Below are positions 7,622-17,035 of a stretch of 64,000 nucleotides of DNA, piece after piece. Source of the stretch: Collinsella sp. Lineage in GTDB: Bacteria > Actinomycetota > Coriobacteriia > Coriobacteriales > Coriobacteriaceae. The notes under the pieces are model-generated. The model was not told the origin of the DNA and ran no database searches. It saw only the letters and a list, made by a program, of their open reading frames with translations. The position numbers were made by a program, and so were the translations under genes. The stretch's first letter is position 1; every line of letters starts with the position of its first letter. The stretch lies in NCBI GenBank assembly GCA_019414055.1, contig DXMV01000020.1:1-64000 (forward strand), written 5' to 3'.

Positions 7622-8878
7622 TTAACGCGAATTCATGCTTTTAGCGGTTTTTTGATATCTTGCGATTACGGATAAGCGGTAGATAAATACCGACACCTCG
7701 GCAGCACTTGTCGCGAGGCACATTGTATAGACATTAAAATAATCAGTTACAACAAGAATGATAAGTGCAAGCAGCTGAACGCAGAGACCAATAAAATTTG
7801 AAAAATTTGCCCTTGATGAAAGGCCTAGGGGGACAAGCACGGGAAAACAAATAACGTACGACGGGAATATCACCATTATTGCTGGAAGTAGACAGCGCAC
7901 TATCATGCCGGCCTCTACATAGCTTGGTCCAAAAACAAATTCGCAAATTTGATTCGCATAGATATACAGCACTGCAGCCCCTACAACAATAAAAGGAGTT
8001 GTAGTAAGCAATATTTTCTTAACAAGCCTGAAATCTTTGTTTTTAACCATATACGGATATAGGCTATCCGCAATAGGGGAAACGATTGACTTAGAAACGG
8101 ACAAGAATTTTTCTGAGGCAGAATAGAATCCAACAACTGGCAAGCCTGCGTAGAACATATTGAGAACAATTGGATTTGCTGTTGAGTATACCGTGGAAGA
8201 AATGCGTGAAAAGAAAAACGGTAAAGAGTCCTTCGCAAGTAACTGCACCTCGACAACCGTGGGGCGGTGAAGATGTATGCCAAAGACTCTACGATCATAC
8301 CTAAGACATACCGCTAGCGCCGTAACATTTCCAACTAACAGACAGATCGGAAGCGCTAAAACGTCACTGTCTGAGTGGAGAAATATAAATGTGCACGCAG
8401 TTGCAAAAGCGCGTATCGCTACAGTCCTGAAGGTTATGACTTTCATGCGCTCAAGCCCTCGGTATAAATAATCAGGCAGCATCGCAGCAGCGACATAAGC
8501 TAAATAATAGAGAGCGTAGAGTAGGAAATATCGGCTATGGTATGGAGACGAGCAGCATGCTACCGCCAAACAACATCCACAGATAATAGCTGAAATGCCT
8601 TTTAGAGCGAAAACATTGCCATAAAGATGTGAAAGAAATACAGTATCTTCAGCATGCTGTGCGACTTTTGATGTTGCAGATAAAAGGATTCCAAAATCTA
8701 GCACAAGCGACATAAACGTCATAACAGAAATGGCGACGCCAACGACACCATAAGTTTCCGGTGTAAGCACGCGTGTTTGATATGGAATTGTGATCAGAGC
8801 GAGAACTTGAGATGAAAACGTTAAAATATACAGAAATAACGTATTTTTAAGAAGTTGCTTCTTGGAATTATCGATCAT
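7622..8878 (-). CDS. wzx: Wzx-type polysaccharide flippase
   Basis: A 418-residue integral membrane protein with about 12 hydrophobic segments spread over the whole length, starting with LYILTFSSQVLALITIPYQT, the usual beginning of the polysaccharide transport (MOP) family. It should move the lipid-linked repeat unit across the cytoplasmic membrane for polymerisation by the Wzy protein encoded at 11166-12392. The start overlaps the preceding FrhB-like gene by 11 bases. AT-rich codon use compared with capG, capE and capF. Symbol by function only, since Wzx proteins are too divergent to name by substrate. Confidence 0.85.
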   Translation of the reverse strand: MIDNSKKQLLKNTLFLYILTFSSQVLALITIPYQTRVLTPETYGVVGVAISVMTFMSLVLDFGILLSATSKVAQHAEDTVFLSHLYGNVFALKGISAIICGCCLAVACCSSPYHSRYFLLYALYYLAYVAAAMLPDYLYRGLERMKVITFRTVAIRAFATACTFIFLHSDSDVLALPICLLVGNVTALAVCLRYDRRVFGIHLHRPTVVEVQLLAKDSLPFFFSRISSTVYSTANPIVLNMFYAGLPVVGFYSASEKFLSVSKSIVSPIADSLYPYMVKNKDFRLVKKILLTTTPFIVVGAAVLYIYANQICEFVFGPSYVEAGMIVRCLLPAIMVIFPSYVICFPVLVPLGLSSRANFSNFIGLCVQLLALIILVVTDYFNVYTMCLATSAAEVSVFIYRLSVIARYQKTAKSMNSR

Positions 8879-10064
8879 GAACTATTGCTTTCAATTTAAT
8901 GAGACGTCCACGTACTACGTTGGGAACTAAATACTTAACGAGTCTTTTGAGTTTCTTTTTAATTGTACGAGAAGGTGTGACATCGGCAGCAACTGACGCG
9001 ATGCCCGTCTCATGTATCCGCCTGTATACGTTGTCTCTCAAACCAGGTCGAACTACTGGATGTGAAAGCTGAGCATTCAATTGAATTTCCCGTTGATAAT
9101 CAATAGGAACGAAGGTAAAAAGGCTCTCTACCTCTGACCAGAAATTTCTAGCCTTTTCAGTGTTTAAGGAAATTGAAGAAAGCTGAACCCAGGGATAGAA
9201 CTTTGGGTAGCAATTCGATGACGCGCAGTCGCCAATGGTCACATCACCAACGCGTTCAGAACTGGCGTATTTACACGTATAGCAGCTTTCCCTATTTGCT
9301 GACCCCGTAACAAACAGCGCCATATACGGATCGTCAAATTCATCTCGTCCTTTATATCGCAAACCGGGCGCATTAATATCAACTGAATAAGTCGTTCTCG
9401 CAGAGACGTCTTTCCTTCTGAATGTAATGCTTTGAGCTGGTTTTCCACCAGTAATTGACTCGACATGGTCTTCCCATACCCTCGGAGAAGGTACTCCATG
9501 ACAAATCAAATCCATCGTAATCAGATTGTCATATGCTTTTCCCAAATATGAAATCAAGCCAGCAACCTGACAAGGACATCCTGAGAATAAGACCCTTCTA
9601 CCAGATTTAAGACATTTTTCAATTTGACAATATATTCCCTGACAATCGCTTTGAACGTACTTTGATTTCTGAAGAAACGAAATTTCATTTGAGTTAGTTA
9701 TAAGTCGATGATAAACGTGCCCAGTTGAATCAACCGCTGCTCCGACTACGATTCCTCCATGATCGACAACATAGCGTGCGCACGTGGAAAATACACCGCC
9801 CGAACTGCTCTCATTTCTCAGCTGATGGTCATTAGAAAATGCTGCATACATATTTGAAATTGGGCGCAACGTGCAGCGATTAACAGCAGGGCATACTCTG
9901 AGGCATTTACCACAAGCAAGACACGATGCACCGTTTATCGAGGGATAAACAAAGCCTTCCGCATCTGGGACCATAGAGATTGAATCGACAGGACACGCAT
10001 CGGAACATGCAGCACAGCCAGTGCATGCTCTACCCACGCATGAAATATCCTGATTACTAGTCAT
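8868..10064 (-). CDS. FrhB-like iron-sulfur protein in a polysaccharide operon
   Basis: A 398-residue protein. The N-terminus carries two ferredoxin-like [4Fe-4S] motifs: CTGCAACSDACP (Cys14, 17, 20, 24) and CLACGKCLRVCP. The rest matches the coenzyme F420 hydrogenase/dehydrogenase beta-subunit family, with SSGGVFSTCARYVV and LFSGCPCQVAGLISYLGKAY. Such proteins recur in capsule clusters next to pyruvyltransferase-family genes, as here, but their role in sugar chemistry is unsettled. A redox step on a nucleotide sugar or lipid-linked sugar is my inference. The start overlaps the upstream gene by eight bases, so translation is probably coupled. Confidence 0.8.
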   Translation of the reverse strand: MTSNQDISCVGRACTGCAACSDACPVDSISMVPDAEGFVYPSINGASCLACGKCLRVCPAVNRCTLRPISNMYAAFSNDHQLRNESSSGGVFSTCARYVVDHGGIVVGAAVDSTGHVYHRLITNSNEISFLQKSKYVQSDCQGIYCQIEKCLKSGRRVLFSGCPCQVAGLISYLGKAYDNLITMDLICHGVPSPRVWEDHVESITGGKPAQSITFRRKDVSARTTYSVDINAPGLRYKGRDEFDDPYMALFVTGSANRESCYTCKYASSERVGDVTIGDCASSNCYPKFYPWVQLSSISLNTEKARNFWSEVESLFTFVPIDYQREIQLNAQLSHPVVRPGLRDNVYRRIHETGIASVAADVTPSRTIKKKLKRLVKYLVPNVVRGRLIKLKAIVHDR

Positions 10065-11166
10065 TTAAGGCACCCTTAATCCACGCCATGCATCGAGAGC
10101 GCTCCTCGCAAAGGGCTGATTCAGCATAGCTATAGTCTAAATCGATACTAGGAAGCTCACATGCACTTTCAGCCAGCATGCGATTATCCATTCCAACTAA
10201 ATTAAGCAAATCAACAATTCGGGCACGATTACCTCGAATAGGTTCCATAGCGACGAACGGCTTACCCATATTCACTGAAAACGCCGTTCCGTGAAATGAA
10301 TCAGTAATCACATATTGAGCGTGATCAATAAGCCAAACAAATTCCTCTGGGGTCATACCCAATAGGAGCCTATCGAAAACCTTGTCCTTAAAGGTATTGT
10401 TGCTAAGTCGCCAAAGAGGCAGTCCCGAATCTATTGAGAAACGCTTCCAAAGTTCCATTTCTTTATCGGTTCTGCTCGCGAGATTGAAAACCAGAATGTA
10501 TCGTTCATTCCCTTTAAATCCTTCGGGCTTTTGGGAAAAAGCACGCCAATATTCACGATCAAGAAGTAAAGTTGGATCGAGACACCTAAATACTGGCTTC
10601 TCCGTCAACGGCGCGATTTGCTCTACTGCATGAGCTTCTCGCACGCTTATCGCATCGAATTTAGTAAGGTACTCTCGAATTTCTTGTTGCTCTATCTCGT
10701 TATAGATATGACTGCCGAGACTCGAAGCAAGTGAAAGACGGCGAGTTGCTTTGCCGAATTGAAGAAAGAAAGCGGGCTCAATGCCGCCGGTAATAAAAGG
10801 ATTCCAAACCTGATCGCTGCCGACGATTAGCGCATCAGCTTCAATATCAGCCATTTGAGCACACGAAGTATACACCCGTTCCGTTCGAGGGAGCCTCGAA
10901 TGGAATTTTTTAAAAGCGCGCGCATGCAGCTTTGCACGCTGGAAAATGATATTTTTGGCCGCTGCTATAAGGCCAGCTTTAAAATCACCATCCTTGATGA
11001 GCTGGAAAGGAGTCTCATTTCCTTTTCGCTCATAAGGATTAATGAAATTGAGAATCTCCGCCTTGCAACCAACATTCTTAAGTGCTTCTAGAGTTGCAAA
11101 TGCTTGCAAACATGCGCCATAGCTCCACGTCATGTGAAAGGTCAGCAGATAGTTGTTATTCGACAT
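10057..11166 (-). CDS. Polysaccharide pyruvyl transferase family protein
   Basis: A 369-residue cytoplasmic protein with the fold features of the CsaB/pyruvyltransferase family. The N-terminus is TFHMTWSYGACLQAFATLEAL, the middle has ADALIVGSDQVWNP, and the C-terminal half has YVITDSFHGTAFSVNMGKPF. Members attach pyruvate as a ketal to a polysaccharide sugar, but some relatives in Gram-positive capsule loci may act as glycosyltransferases. ATG at 11166 follows AAAGGAT and overlaps the Wzy stop codon by one base. Paired with the FrhB-like gene downstream, a recurrent combination. Confidence 0.8.
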   Translation of the reverse strand: MSNNNYLLTFHMTWSYGACLQAFATLEALKNVGCKAEILNFINPYERKGNETPFQLIKDGDFKAGLIAAAKNIIFQRAKLHARAFKKFHSRLPRTERVYTSCAQMADIEADALIVGSDQVWNPFITGGIEPAFFLQFGKATRRLSLASSLGSHIYNEIEQQEIREYLTKFDAISVREAHAVEQIAPLTEKPVFRCLDPTLLLDREYWRAFSQKPEGFKGNERYILVFNLASRTDKEMELWKRFSIDSGLPLWRLSNNTFKDKVFDRLLLGMTPEEFVWLIDHAQYVITDSFHGTAFSVNMGKPFVAMEPIRGNRARIVDLLNLVGMDNRMLAESACELPSIDLDYSYAESALCEERSRCMAWIKGALND

Positions 11167-12392
11167 CAGATATCCTTTCTAGGGATTAATTCATGCGAAC
11201 AGATTGAATAAAGAAGAACAAATGCGTAGACAAGATGTTGATAAGGAAAAAATCCATTTAATAGCAACGGAAATAAAATGAAAACGGTGAGGAGTACGGC
11301 TGCACCCTTATTTAAAGAAGCGAACAACGAATGAAATAAAGTACATAAGCATGCAAGATACAGGCAAAGACCAGTTAGGCCAAATCCATACAGCAACATT
11401 ACCAAGTCGTCATGAGCCCAAATATAAAGACTGAGCGAACGTTTATTGAGCTCATAGATTGTTGAAAAAGCGTTTCCAAAAGCTATGCCCATTGAACCAG
11501 AATTAGCCCATGCCAGGATATCTGTGAGCCAAATTTCGTTTCTACCATTAGTAATTGCGGATAGCAGCGAGTCTGCGTATATATTTCCGCTAGCAAACTC
11601 AAATTTATTAGCCATTCCAGACTTCAGAAATACGGCCTCTCCAAAAAATAAAACAAGGAGTAGCAAGGCAGCTTTAGTCCATTTGTAAGCAAATAGATTT
11701 TGAATGAGTAGCAGCAAACAAATAAGAACTGGCACAAGAAACGTTCGGGCGCCAGTCTCCAGCGTCGCATATATGATGACAAGCGAGCACCCGCAATATA
11801 CAGCCTTAGATCCATTAGTCCGAACGAGAAAAATAATAAGGACAAGCAAAAGAGTACATATAGACGCAAGAGTGTGTTCTGTATTGCATAGCCCCTTAAA
11901 GTAGGGGGCTTCTCCCCATGCGACAACATAACCAGTGCCAGTTGCAAGTAGTAAAAGAAGAAACATAGATGAAAAGATTACGACAACAGATATATAAGTT
12001 CGATATTGGAGCAATGCTTCTAAAATAGATGTTCGAAACCTAGGCGAACATATAAGGGAGATCATCAACATTGTGCTTGCGAGATACACCAAGTCGTTTA
12101 GCTCCTGAGAAGCGCTTATCATAACAAGAGTTGAATGGAGTGACAGAAGAACGAAGCAGAGCAGGCCCAAATAGGACAGATGTGATCTGCGAGTTGAAAC
12201 CCATTCAAATATAAGTAGAACTACAAGAGCGAATCCAAGAATCTTATTAATAGGAATAGAGCCAAGAGCACCTTGAAGTAAGGTAGTCACAATATACGTT
12301 GCAACAATCAATACAATTGGTCTAGCCGCCATTCCTGTTTCGGAGACGATATTTTGATCGGCGGCATTTAGGGCCTTTGCCATTGAAATCAA
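11166..12392 (-). CDS. wzy: O-antigen/capsule polymerase (Wzy-like)
   Basis: A 408-residue membrane protein with about 10-11 hydrophobic segments and a large soluble loop around residues 250-310 (SGNIYADSLLSAITNGRNEI), the layout of the O-antigen ligase/polymerase family. It would join repeat units on the outer face of the membrane. I start at a TTG at 12392 that overlaps the preceding stop codon (TTGA) and has GGGAG eight bases upstream; the ATG at 12383 is an alternative. AT-rich. Wzy proteins share little sequence, so the call rests on topology and context. Confidence 0.8.
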   Translation of the reverse strand: MISMAKALNAADQNIVSETGMAARPIVLIVATYIVTTLLQGALGSIPINKILGFALVVLLIFEWVSTRRSHLSYLGLLCFVLLSLHSTLVMISASQELNDLVYLASTMLMISLICSPRFRTSILEALLQYRTYISVVVIFSSMFLLLLLATGTGYVVAWGEAPYFKGLCNTEHTLASICTLLLVLIIFLVRTNGSKAVYCGCSLVIIYATLETGARTFLVPVLICLLLLIQNLFAYKWTKAALLLLVLFFGEAVFLKSGMANKFEFASGNIYADSLLSAITNGRNEIWLTDILAWANSGSMGIAFGNAFSTIYELNKRSLSLYIWAHDDLVMLLYGFGLTGLCLYLACLCTLFHSLFASLNKGAAVLLTVFILFPLLLNGFFPYQHLVYAFVLLYSICSHELIPRKDI

Positions 12393-13456
12393 GCTATCAA
12401 CTCCCTATATAGAGCGAATAGTGTTTGAAGATACGCCTGAAATGAGTAGCATTCACGCACCTTGTTATATATACGGCTTCCCGCAACCGATATCGCTTCT
12501 GGATTTGACAGCACATTCACGAGCGTGTTCGCAAGCATTTGAGTGTCCTGTGCATTTACTAGCCAACCTGAGTCTCCATTATCGATAATCTCGGAGATTG
12601 ACCCGACTGATGATGCGATAGAAGGGATCCCATAAGCTGAAGCCTCAAGAAGCGAAAATGGCATTGCCTCGTGATGAGAAGGCAGTACGTTTAGAAGATA
12701 TTTCGAAAAGAACTTACGATTGGGCTCTACGATGCCGCGATATTTAACACGATGAGAAAGATTTCGTTTTTCAATTTCAACTTGAACCTTGATGTGATCC
12801 CTACCGCACAGCTCGAAAATTAGTTCTGGGTCAAGCTTGTCATCGATCAGAACGAGCGCATCCAGTAAATCCAAGACGCCCTTGTCCTTAGAGATATTTC
12901 CCAGAAATAAAACTCTAGTGCGGCCCGGCGTGTATAAATTCTCATCTGGACAAGAAACGGCATTGGGAAGAATTAATACACGCTCACTTGGATAATCCAA
13001 TTTTTGGAACAAGGGGTTCAGATATGTTCCTAGGGCAATGATGCGATCTGATTTTAATAGCGACCAATCTATCAGCTTTTTCATATGACTTGAGGACCGA
13101 GATCTAATCTTTGCCAAGTCACAGTGAATGTGAAGTACGACAGACTGTCGATATCTTTTAGCTAGGAATATGATAACGCACGACCTGATCACGCTCGCAT
13201 TATCAGCCATGTGTATATGAACAATTCCTTCGCCGGTTGAAAAGCGTTTTCGGGCCTTTAAGAGCGCGCTTACAAAACAACGGATCTTTTGAAGGGCATT
13301 TCCCTGATTGGTCGTTATTAAATAGCAAAAATCAACTTGCTCGGATCTATCTAGCTCAAAAGAAAGCATGCGCGTTAGCGTACTAATGCCTCCTAAACAG
13401 CTCGGATCAACACCAAACATACTTAAGGTGCCAAACTCCGTCTTATTCCTAGTCAT
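12389..13456 (-). CDS. Glycosyltransferase family 4 (GT-B)
   Basis: A 355-residue cytoplasmic glycosyltransferase that should extend the lipid-linked repeat unit. The N-terminal domain has VDPSCLGGISTLTRML. The C-terminal nucleotide-sugar domain shows GRTRVLFLGNISKDKGVLDL and the E-x7-E region HHEAMPFSLLEASAYGIPSI, typical of GT4. Donor and linkage cannot be read from sequence. ATG at 13456 follows GGGAG at good distance and overlaps the acetyltransferase stop. It is the only classical GT-B enzyme in the operon, implying a short repeat unit. Confidence 0.85.
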   Translation of the reverse strand: MTRNKTEFGTLSMFGVDPSCLGGISTLTRMLSFELDRSEQVDFCYLITTNQGNALQKIRCFVSALLKARKRFSTGEGIVHIHMADNASVIRSCVIIFLAKRYRQSVVLHIHCDLAKIRSRSSSHMKKLIDWSLLKSDRIIALGTYLNPLFQKLDYPSERVLILPNAVSCPDENLYTPGRTRVLFLGNISKDKGVLDLLDALVLIDDKLDPELIFELCGRDHIKVQVEIEKRNLSHRVKYRGIVEPNRKFFSKYLLNVLPSHHEAMPFSLLEASAYGIPSIASSVGSISEIIDNGDSGWLVNAQDTQMLANTLVNVLSNPEAISVAGSRIYNKVRECYSFQAYLQTLFALYRELIA

Positions 13457-13976
13457 CAAATCGTCTCCCGATTAGACGTGCGGGAACCCCCCCCCAAATG
13501 CAATTTTCTTCATAAGGGCTACGAACGACGAGCGCACCAGCAGCAATTACTGTTCCATCGGGAATATGCACACCTTTTAAAATCGTAACGTTTGCCCCAA
13601 TCCAAACATCGTTACCAACAACAATGTCTTGGTCATTACTGGGTAATTTTTCAGTTGGCCTTACAGCTCGCATAGGCTTGTCTTTGACATCAGTGCGATG
13701 ATCACCAGAGATTAGAGTTATATGTGGGCCAAACATAACATCGTTACCGATAATTACTTCTGCGCCCGTTGTCCAAATTCTTGTATCGGGCCCAAATGAC
13801 ACATCATTACCGACTGAAATGTTCTCCAAGCCTTGCAAATCGCAACGCTTTCCAAGCGAGAAACCCTTTCCGCACCGTGCAAAAGACCGTTTAACGAGGG
13901 GCTGAACTATAGCTTTACGAGGAAGCGCTTTCACACTGCGGCCAAAACATAGAAGCGACCGCGAAAAAGAGCCCAT
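13449..13976 (-). CDS. Left-handed beta-helix acetyltransferase
   Basis: A 175-residue hexapeptide-repeat acyltransferase. Repeats occur around residues 45-90 (ISVGNDVSFGPDTRIW, VIIGNDVMFGPHITLI) and 115-150 (IVVGNDVWIGANVTIL, IPDGTVIAAGALVV). His93 in the GDHRTD segment and the downstream trimer-type C-terminus fit sugar O-acetyltransferases of the WcaF/NodL kind. It probably acetylates a sugar of the repeat unit. The ribosome binding site GGAGG sits inside the end of capF, with the ATG four bases past its stop codon. Confidence 0.85.
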   Translation of the reverse strand: MGSFSRSLLCFGRSVKALPRKAIVQPLVKRSFARCGKGFSLGKRCDLQGLENISVGNDVSFGPDTRIWTTGAEVIIGNDVMFGPHITLISGDHRTDVKDKPMRAVRPTEKLPSNDQDIVVGNDVWIGANVTILKGVHIPDGTVIAAGALVVRSPYEENCIWGGVPARLIGRRFDD

Positions 13977-13980
13977 GCGG

Positions 13981-15198
13981 CTAGACCTCCTCGTAGTAGG
14001 TGTCGGGGTTCTCGGGGTCGAAGGGCTCGTTGGCCCACATGACCGTCACGAGGTCCTCGGTGTCGGACAGGTTGGTTATGGAGTGCGTGTAGCCCGGGAT
14101 CATCTCCACGGCGCGCATGTCAGACCCAGAAACTATGTACTCGTCGACGGGGAACGGGCTCCCCTCGGCATCCTCCCCTACTTTCCTCAGCTTGATCGAC
14201 GCGGTGCCGGAGACCACCAGGAACCTCTCCCACTTGCTCATGTGCCAGTGGTTGCCCTTGGTGATGCCGGGCTTGCTCACGTTGACGGAGACCTGGCCGC
14301 GCTCGGGCGTGCGCAGGAACTCGGTGAACGAGCCTCGGTCGTCGGTGTTGGGCTTCAGGCTATAGGCGAAGTGCCCCGGCTCGTAGTAGGACAGGAACGT
14401 GCTCCACAGCTTCTTGGAGAAGGAGCCCTCCGAAAGGTCGGGCACCGACAGCGTCTCGCGGCTGTCGCGGAAGCTGTCGAGCAGGTAGACGATCTCGCCC
14501 AGGGTCTTCACGTCGGTCCCGGGGACGTAGCAGAACCCGTCACCGTCGACGCGCTCGAGGCCCTCGTATCCGCAGCGGTGCTCCTCGCTGAGCAGCGCGC
14601 CCAGCATCTCGTCGACCAGGTCGTCGATGTAGAGGAGCTCCAGCTCCACGCTGGGGTCGCTCACGGTATAGGGGCGGCCGTTGGCGATGGCGTCGCAGAA
14701 GGTCGCCACGGCGGAGTTGTAGCGCGGGCGGCACCACTTGCCGTAGAGGTTGGGGAAGCGGTAGATGAGCACCGGCGCCCCCGTGCGCTCCGAGTACTCC
14801 CGGAACAGGCCCTCCCCCGCCAGCTTGGACTCGCCGTATACGGAGCCCTCGAAGCGGCCCGAGAGGCTCGCCTGCGCGGAGCTGGAGAGCATGACGGGGC
14901 ACGCGTTCCCGTGGCGCTCCAAGGTGTCCAGCAGCGTGGAGGCGAACCCGAAGTTGCCCTCCATGAACTCCGCCTGGTCCTCGGGGCGGTTGACGCCCGC
15001 AAGGTTGAAGACGAAGTCGGTGCGGGAGCAGTACCCGTCGAGCTCCTCCGGGGTGGAGTCGATGTCGTACTCCATGACCTCAAGGGGAAGGAGGGTCTGG
15101 TATTTGGCACGGCGGTCCTTGCCGTCCCTTATGTTCTTCAGCGCGCAGCAGAGGTTCCTGCCGACGAAGCCCCTCGCGCCGGTGACGAGGACGCGCAC
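13981..15198 (-). CDS. capF: Bifunctional UDP-sugar epimerase/reductase CapF (FnlB)
   Basis: A 405-residue two-domain enzyme. The N-terminal short-chain dehydrogenase domain has GARGFVG at residues 7-13, FNLAGVNRPED, a serine in MLSSSAQAS and YGESK. The C-terminal cupin, from about residue 290, has DDRGSFTEFLRT and KGNHWHMSKWERFLV with metal-binding histidines. It performs the C3 epimerisation (cupin) and C4 reduction (SDR) of the CapE product in UDP-N-acetyl-L-fucosamine synthesis. It starts with GTG immediately after the capE stop. Length and domain order match the family. Confidence 0.92.
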   Translation of the reverse strand: MRVLVTGARGFVGRNLCCALKNIRDGKDRRAKYQTLLPLEVMEYDIDSTPEELDGYCSRTDFVFNLAGVNRPEDQAEFMEGNFGFASTLLDTLERHGNACPVMLSSSAQASLSGRFEGSVYGESKLAGEGLFREYSERTGAPVLIYRFPNLYGKWCRPRYNSAVATFCDAIANGRPYTVSDPSVELELLYIDDLVDEMLGALLSEEHRCGYEGLERVDGDGFCYVPGTDVKTLGEIVYLLDSFRDSRETLSVPDLSEGSFSKKLWSTFLSYYEPGHFAYSLKPNTDDRGSFTEFLRTPERGQVSVNVSKPGITKGNHWHMSKWERFLVVSGTASIKLRKVGEDAEGSPFPVDEYIVSGSDMRAVEMIPGYTHSITNLSDTEDLVTVMWANEPFDPENPDTYYEEV

Positions 15199-15199
15199 T

Positions 15200-16258
15200 C
15201 TACTGCACCGCCTCGTGCTCGCGGCCCTCGAGTGCCAGCTGCACGTACTCGGCGGTCTTGATCTTGGCGATGGTGCCCTCCACGTCGAGCCTCTCGGTGT
15301 TGTGGGAGGTGTAGGACTCGTCGGCCTGGGTCTCCACCTCGCCGTCGACGACGAACTTGTCGTAGTTCAGGTCGCGAGAGTCGCAGGCCACGCGGTAGTA
15401 GCCGCCCATGTCCTCGGCCCTCAGGCGCTCCTCGCGGGTCATGAGGGTCTCGAAGAGCTTCTCGCCGTGGCGGGTGCCGATGACCTGGGTGCCCACGCGG
15501 CCGAAGACCTCCTGCACCGCCTCGGCGAGGTCGCCGATGGTCGAGGCGGGGGCCTTCTGGATGAACAGGTCGCCGGGGTTGGCGTGCTCGAAAGCAAACT
15601 GGACCAGATCGACCGCCTCGTCCAGGTTCATGAGGAAGCGGGTCATGTTGGGGTCGGTAACGGTGAGAGGCTCGCCCTTCCTGATGCGGTCGATGAACAG
15701 CGGGATGACGCTGCCGCGCGAGCACATGACGTTGCCGTAGCGGGTGCAGCAGATGGTGGTGCGGCCGGCGCCGTTGCGGGCGTTGGCGTAGATGATGGAC
15801 TCCATCATGGCCTTTGACTTGCCCATGGCGTTGATGGGGTAGGCGGCCTTGTCGGTGGACAGGCAGACGACGCGGTCCACGCCCTCGTCGATGGCGGCGT
15901 GCAGCACGTTGTCCGTGCCGATGACGTTGGTGCGGACGGCCTCCATGGGGAAGAACTCGCAGGAGGGCACCTGCTTGAGGGCGGCGGCGTGGAAGATGTA
16001 GTCCACGCCGTGCATTGCGTCGCGGACCGACTGGGCGTTGCGGACGTCGCCGATGAAGAAGCGCACCTTGGAGGCGAGCTCCGGGGACTTCTCCTGCAGG
16101 CGGTGGCGCATGTCGTCCTGCTTCTTCTCGTCGCGCGAGAAGATGCGGATCTCGGCCAGGTCGGTGTTCATGAAGTGTTTGAGCACGGTGTTGCCGAACG
16201 AACCGGTGCCTCCCGTGATCATGAGGGTCTTGTCTTTGAATGCGGTCGTGGATTTCAT
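15200..16258 (-). CDS. capE: UDP-N-acetylglucosamine 4,6-dehydratase/5-epimerase CapE (FnlA)
   Basis: A 352-residue SDR enzyme that removes water from UDP-GlcNAc and inverts C5, the first step to UDP-L-FucNAc. Seen: the nucleotide motif GGTGSFG near residue 16; HAAALKQVPSCEFFPMEAVR; LSTDKAAYPINAMGKSKAMM; and TRYGNVMCSRGSVIPLF. In the active site Met replaces the usual Tyr of YxxxK (MGKSK), which is a hallmark of the CapE group. The ATG directly follows the stop of the WecG-family gene. Confidence 0.93.
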   Translation of the reverse strand: MKSTTAFKDKTLMITGGTGSFGNTVLKHFMNTDLAEIRIFSRDEKKQDDMRHRLQEKSPELASKVRFFIGDVRNAQSVRDAMHGVDYIFHAAALKQVPSCEFFPMEAVRTNVIGTDNVLHAAIDEGVDRVVCLSTDKAAYPINAMGKSKAMMESIIYANARNGAGRTTICCTRYGNVMCSRGSVIPLFIDRIRKGEPLTVTDPNMTRFLMNLDEAVDLVQFAFEHANPGDLFIQKAPASTIGDLAEAVQEVFGRVGTQVIGTRHGEKLFETLMTREERLRAEDMGGYYRVACDSRDLNYDKFVVDGEVETQADESYTSHNTERLDVEGTIAKIKTAEYVQLALEGREHEAVQ

Positions 16259-17035
16259 CTACTTGCCTTCCTTGCGTTTTGCGCCAGTGAACTGGTAAAA
16301 GAGAAACTTAGTGTTAGTAATGAGGTATCGCTTGAAAAGCCGTTTCGGCTCTTGGATAAGTCTGTATAGCCATTCGAGGCTCAAGTCCTGCATCCAGATC
16401 GGTGCCTCCGGCACCACTCCGGCGAGGACATTGAAGGCTCCCCCGACACCGATCATTATTGGCTGGGGGCCACCTTTAAGCTCATGCATGAGGACTTCCT
16501 GGCGAGGCGCACCCAGCGCAATCCATGCGAAGTCTGCACCCGAATCAGCGATACGTCGCGAAAGGTCTCGCTTCTCGCTGTCGGAGAGCGGTCGGAAAAC
16601 CGAAGGCTCCATGCCAGCTATTTCCAGGCCCGGATATTCCTTTTGAAGTGAATTCTTGAGAGCGTCGAGATTCTTCTGCTCGTTACCGTAGAAGTAATGG
16701 CTCCATCCCTGCTGCAAGGAAATGCTGAAAATCTCTCGCATTAGATCGGGTCCAGTTACACGCCCCATTGACTCTATTGTTTTACGTCCAACAACAGATA
16801 AAGGCTTGCCGTCGGGAACGGACATGAGGGAGTCCGCTTGGCAGGCCCAATAGGAAGGGTCGTCATGAGCCATAACCGACGTGTGAGCATTGGATACGCA
16901 AATATACTCGCCATGTAGCTCATCTATATGACGAGTGAGAAACTCGACGCACTCAGACATATTGGTTCCCGTGATCGGAACATCGATTACGGGAACACGC
17001 TTGAGCTCAACGAATTTTGAATAGTCCCGGAGCAT
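16259..17035 (-). CDS. WecG/TagA/CpsF-family glycosyltransferase
   Basis: A 258-residue GT26 enzyme. Family motifs are present: VSNAHTSVMAHDDPSYW, SVPDGKPLSVVGR, RVTGPDLMREIF, HYFYGNEQKNLDALK and WIALGAPRQEVLMHE. GT26 enzymes usually transfer an N-acetylated hexosamine such as ManNAc, or its uronate, to a lipid-linked first sugar, so this is a candidate for the second sugar. I use the ATG at 17035, which overlaps the preceding stop as TAATG. C-terminal helix-rich residues (LYRLIQEPKRLFKRYLI) are typical of membrane-associated members. Confidence 0.88.
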   Translation of the reverse strand: MLRDYSKFVELKRVPVIDVPITGTNMSECVEFLTRHIDELHGEYICVSNAHTSVMAHDDPSYWACQADSLMSVPDGKPLSVVGRKTIESMGRVTGPDLMREIFSISLQQGWSHYFYGNEQKNLDALKNSLQKEYPGLEIAGMEPSVFRPLSDSEKRDLSRRIADSGADFAWIALGAPRQEVLMHELKGGPQPIMIGVGGAFNVLAGVVPEAPIWMQDLSLEWLYRLIQEPKRLFKRYLITNTKFLFYQFTGAKRKEGK

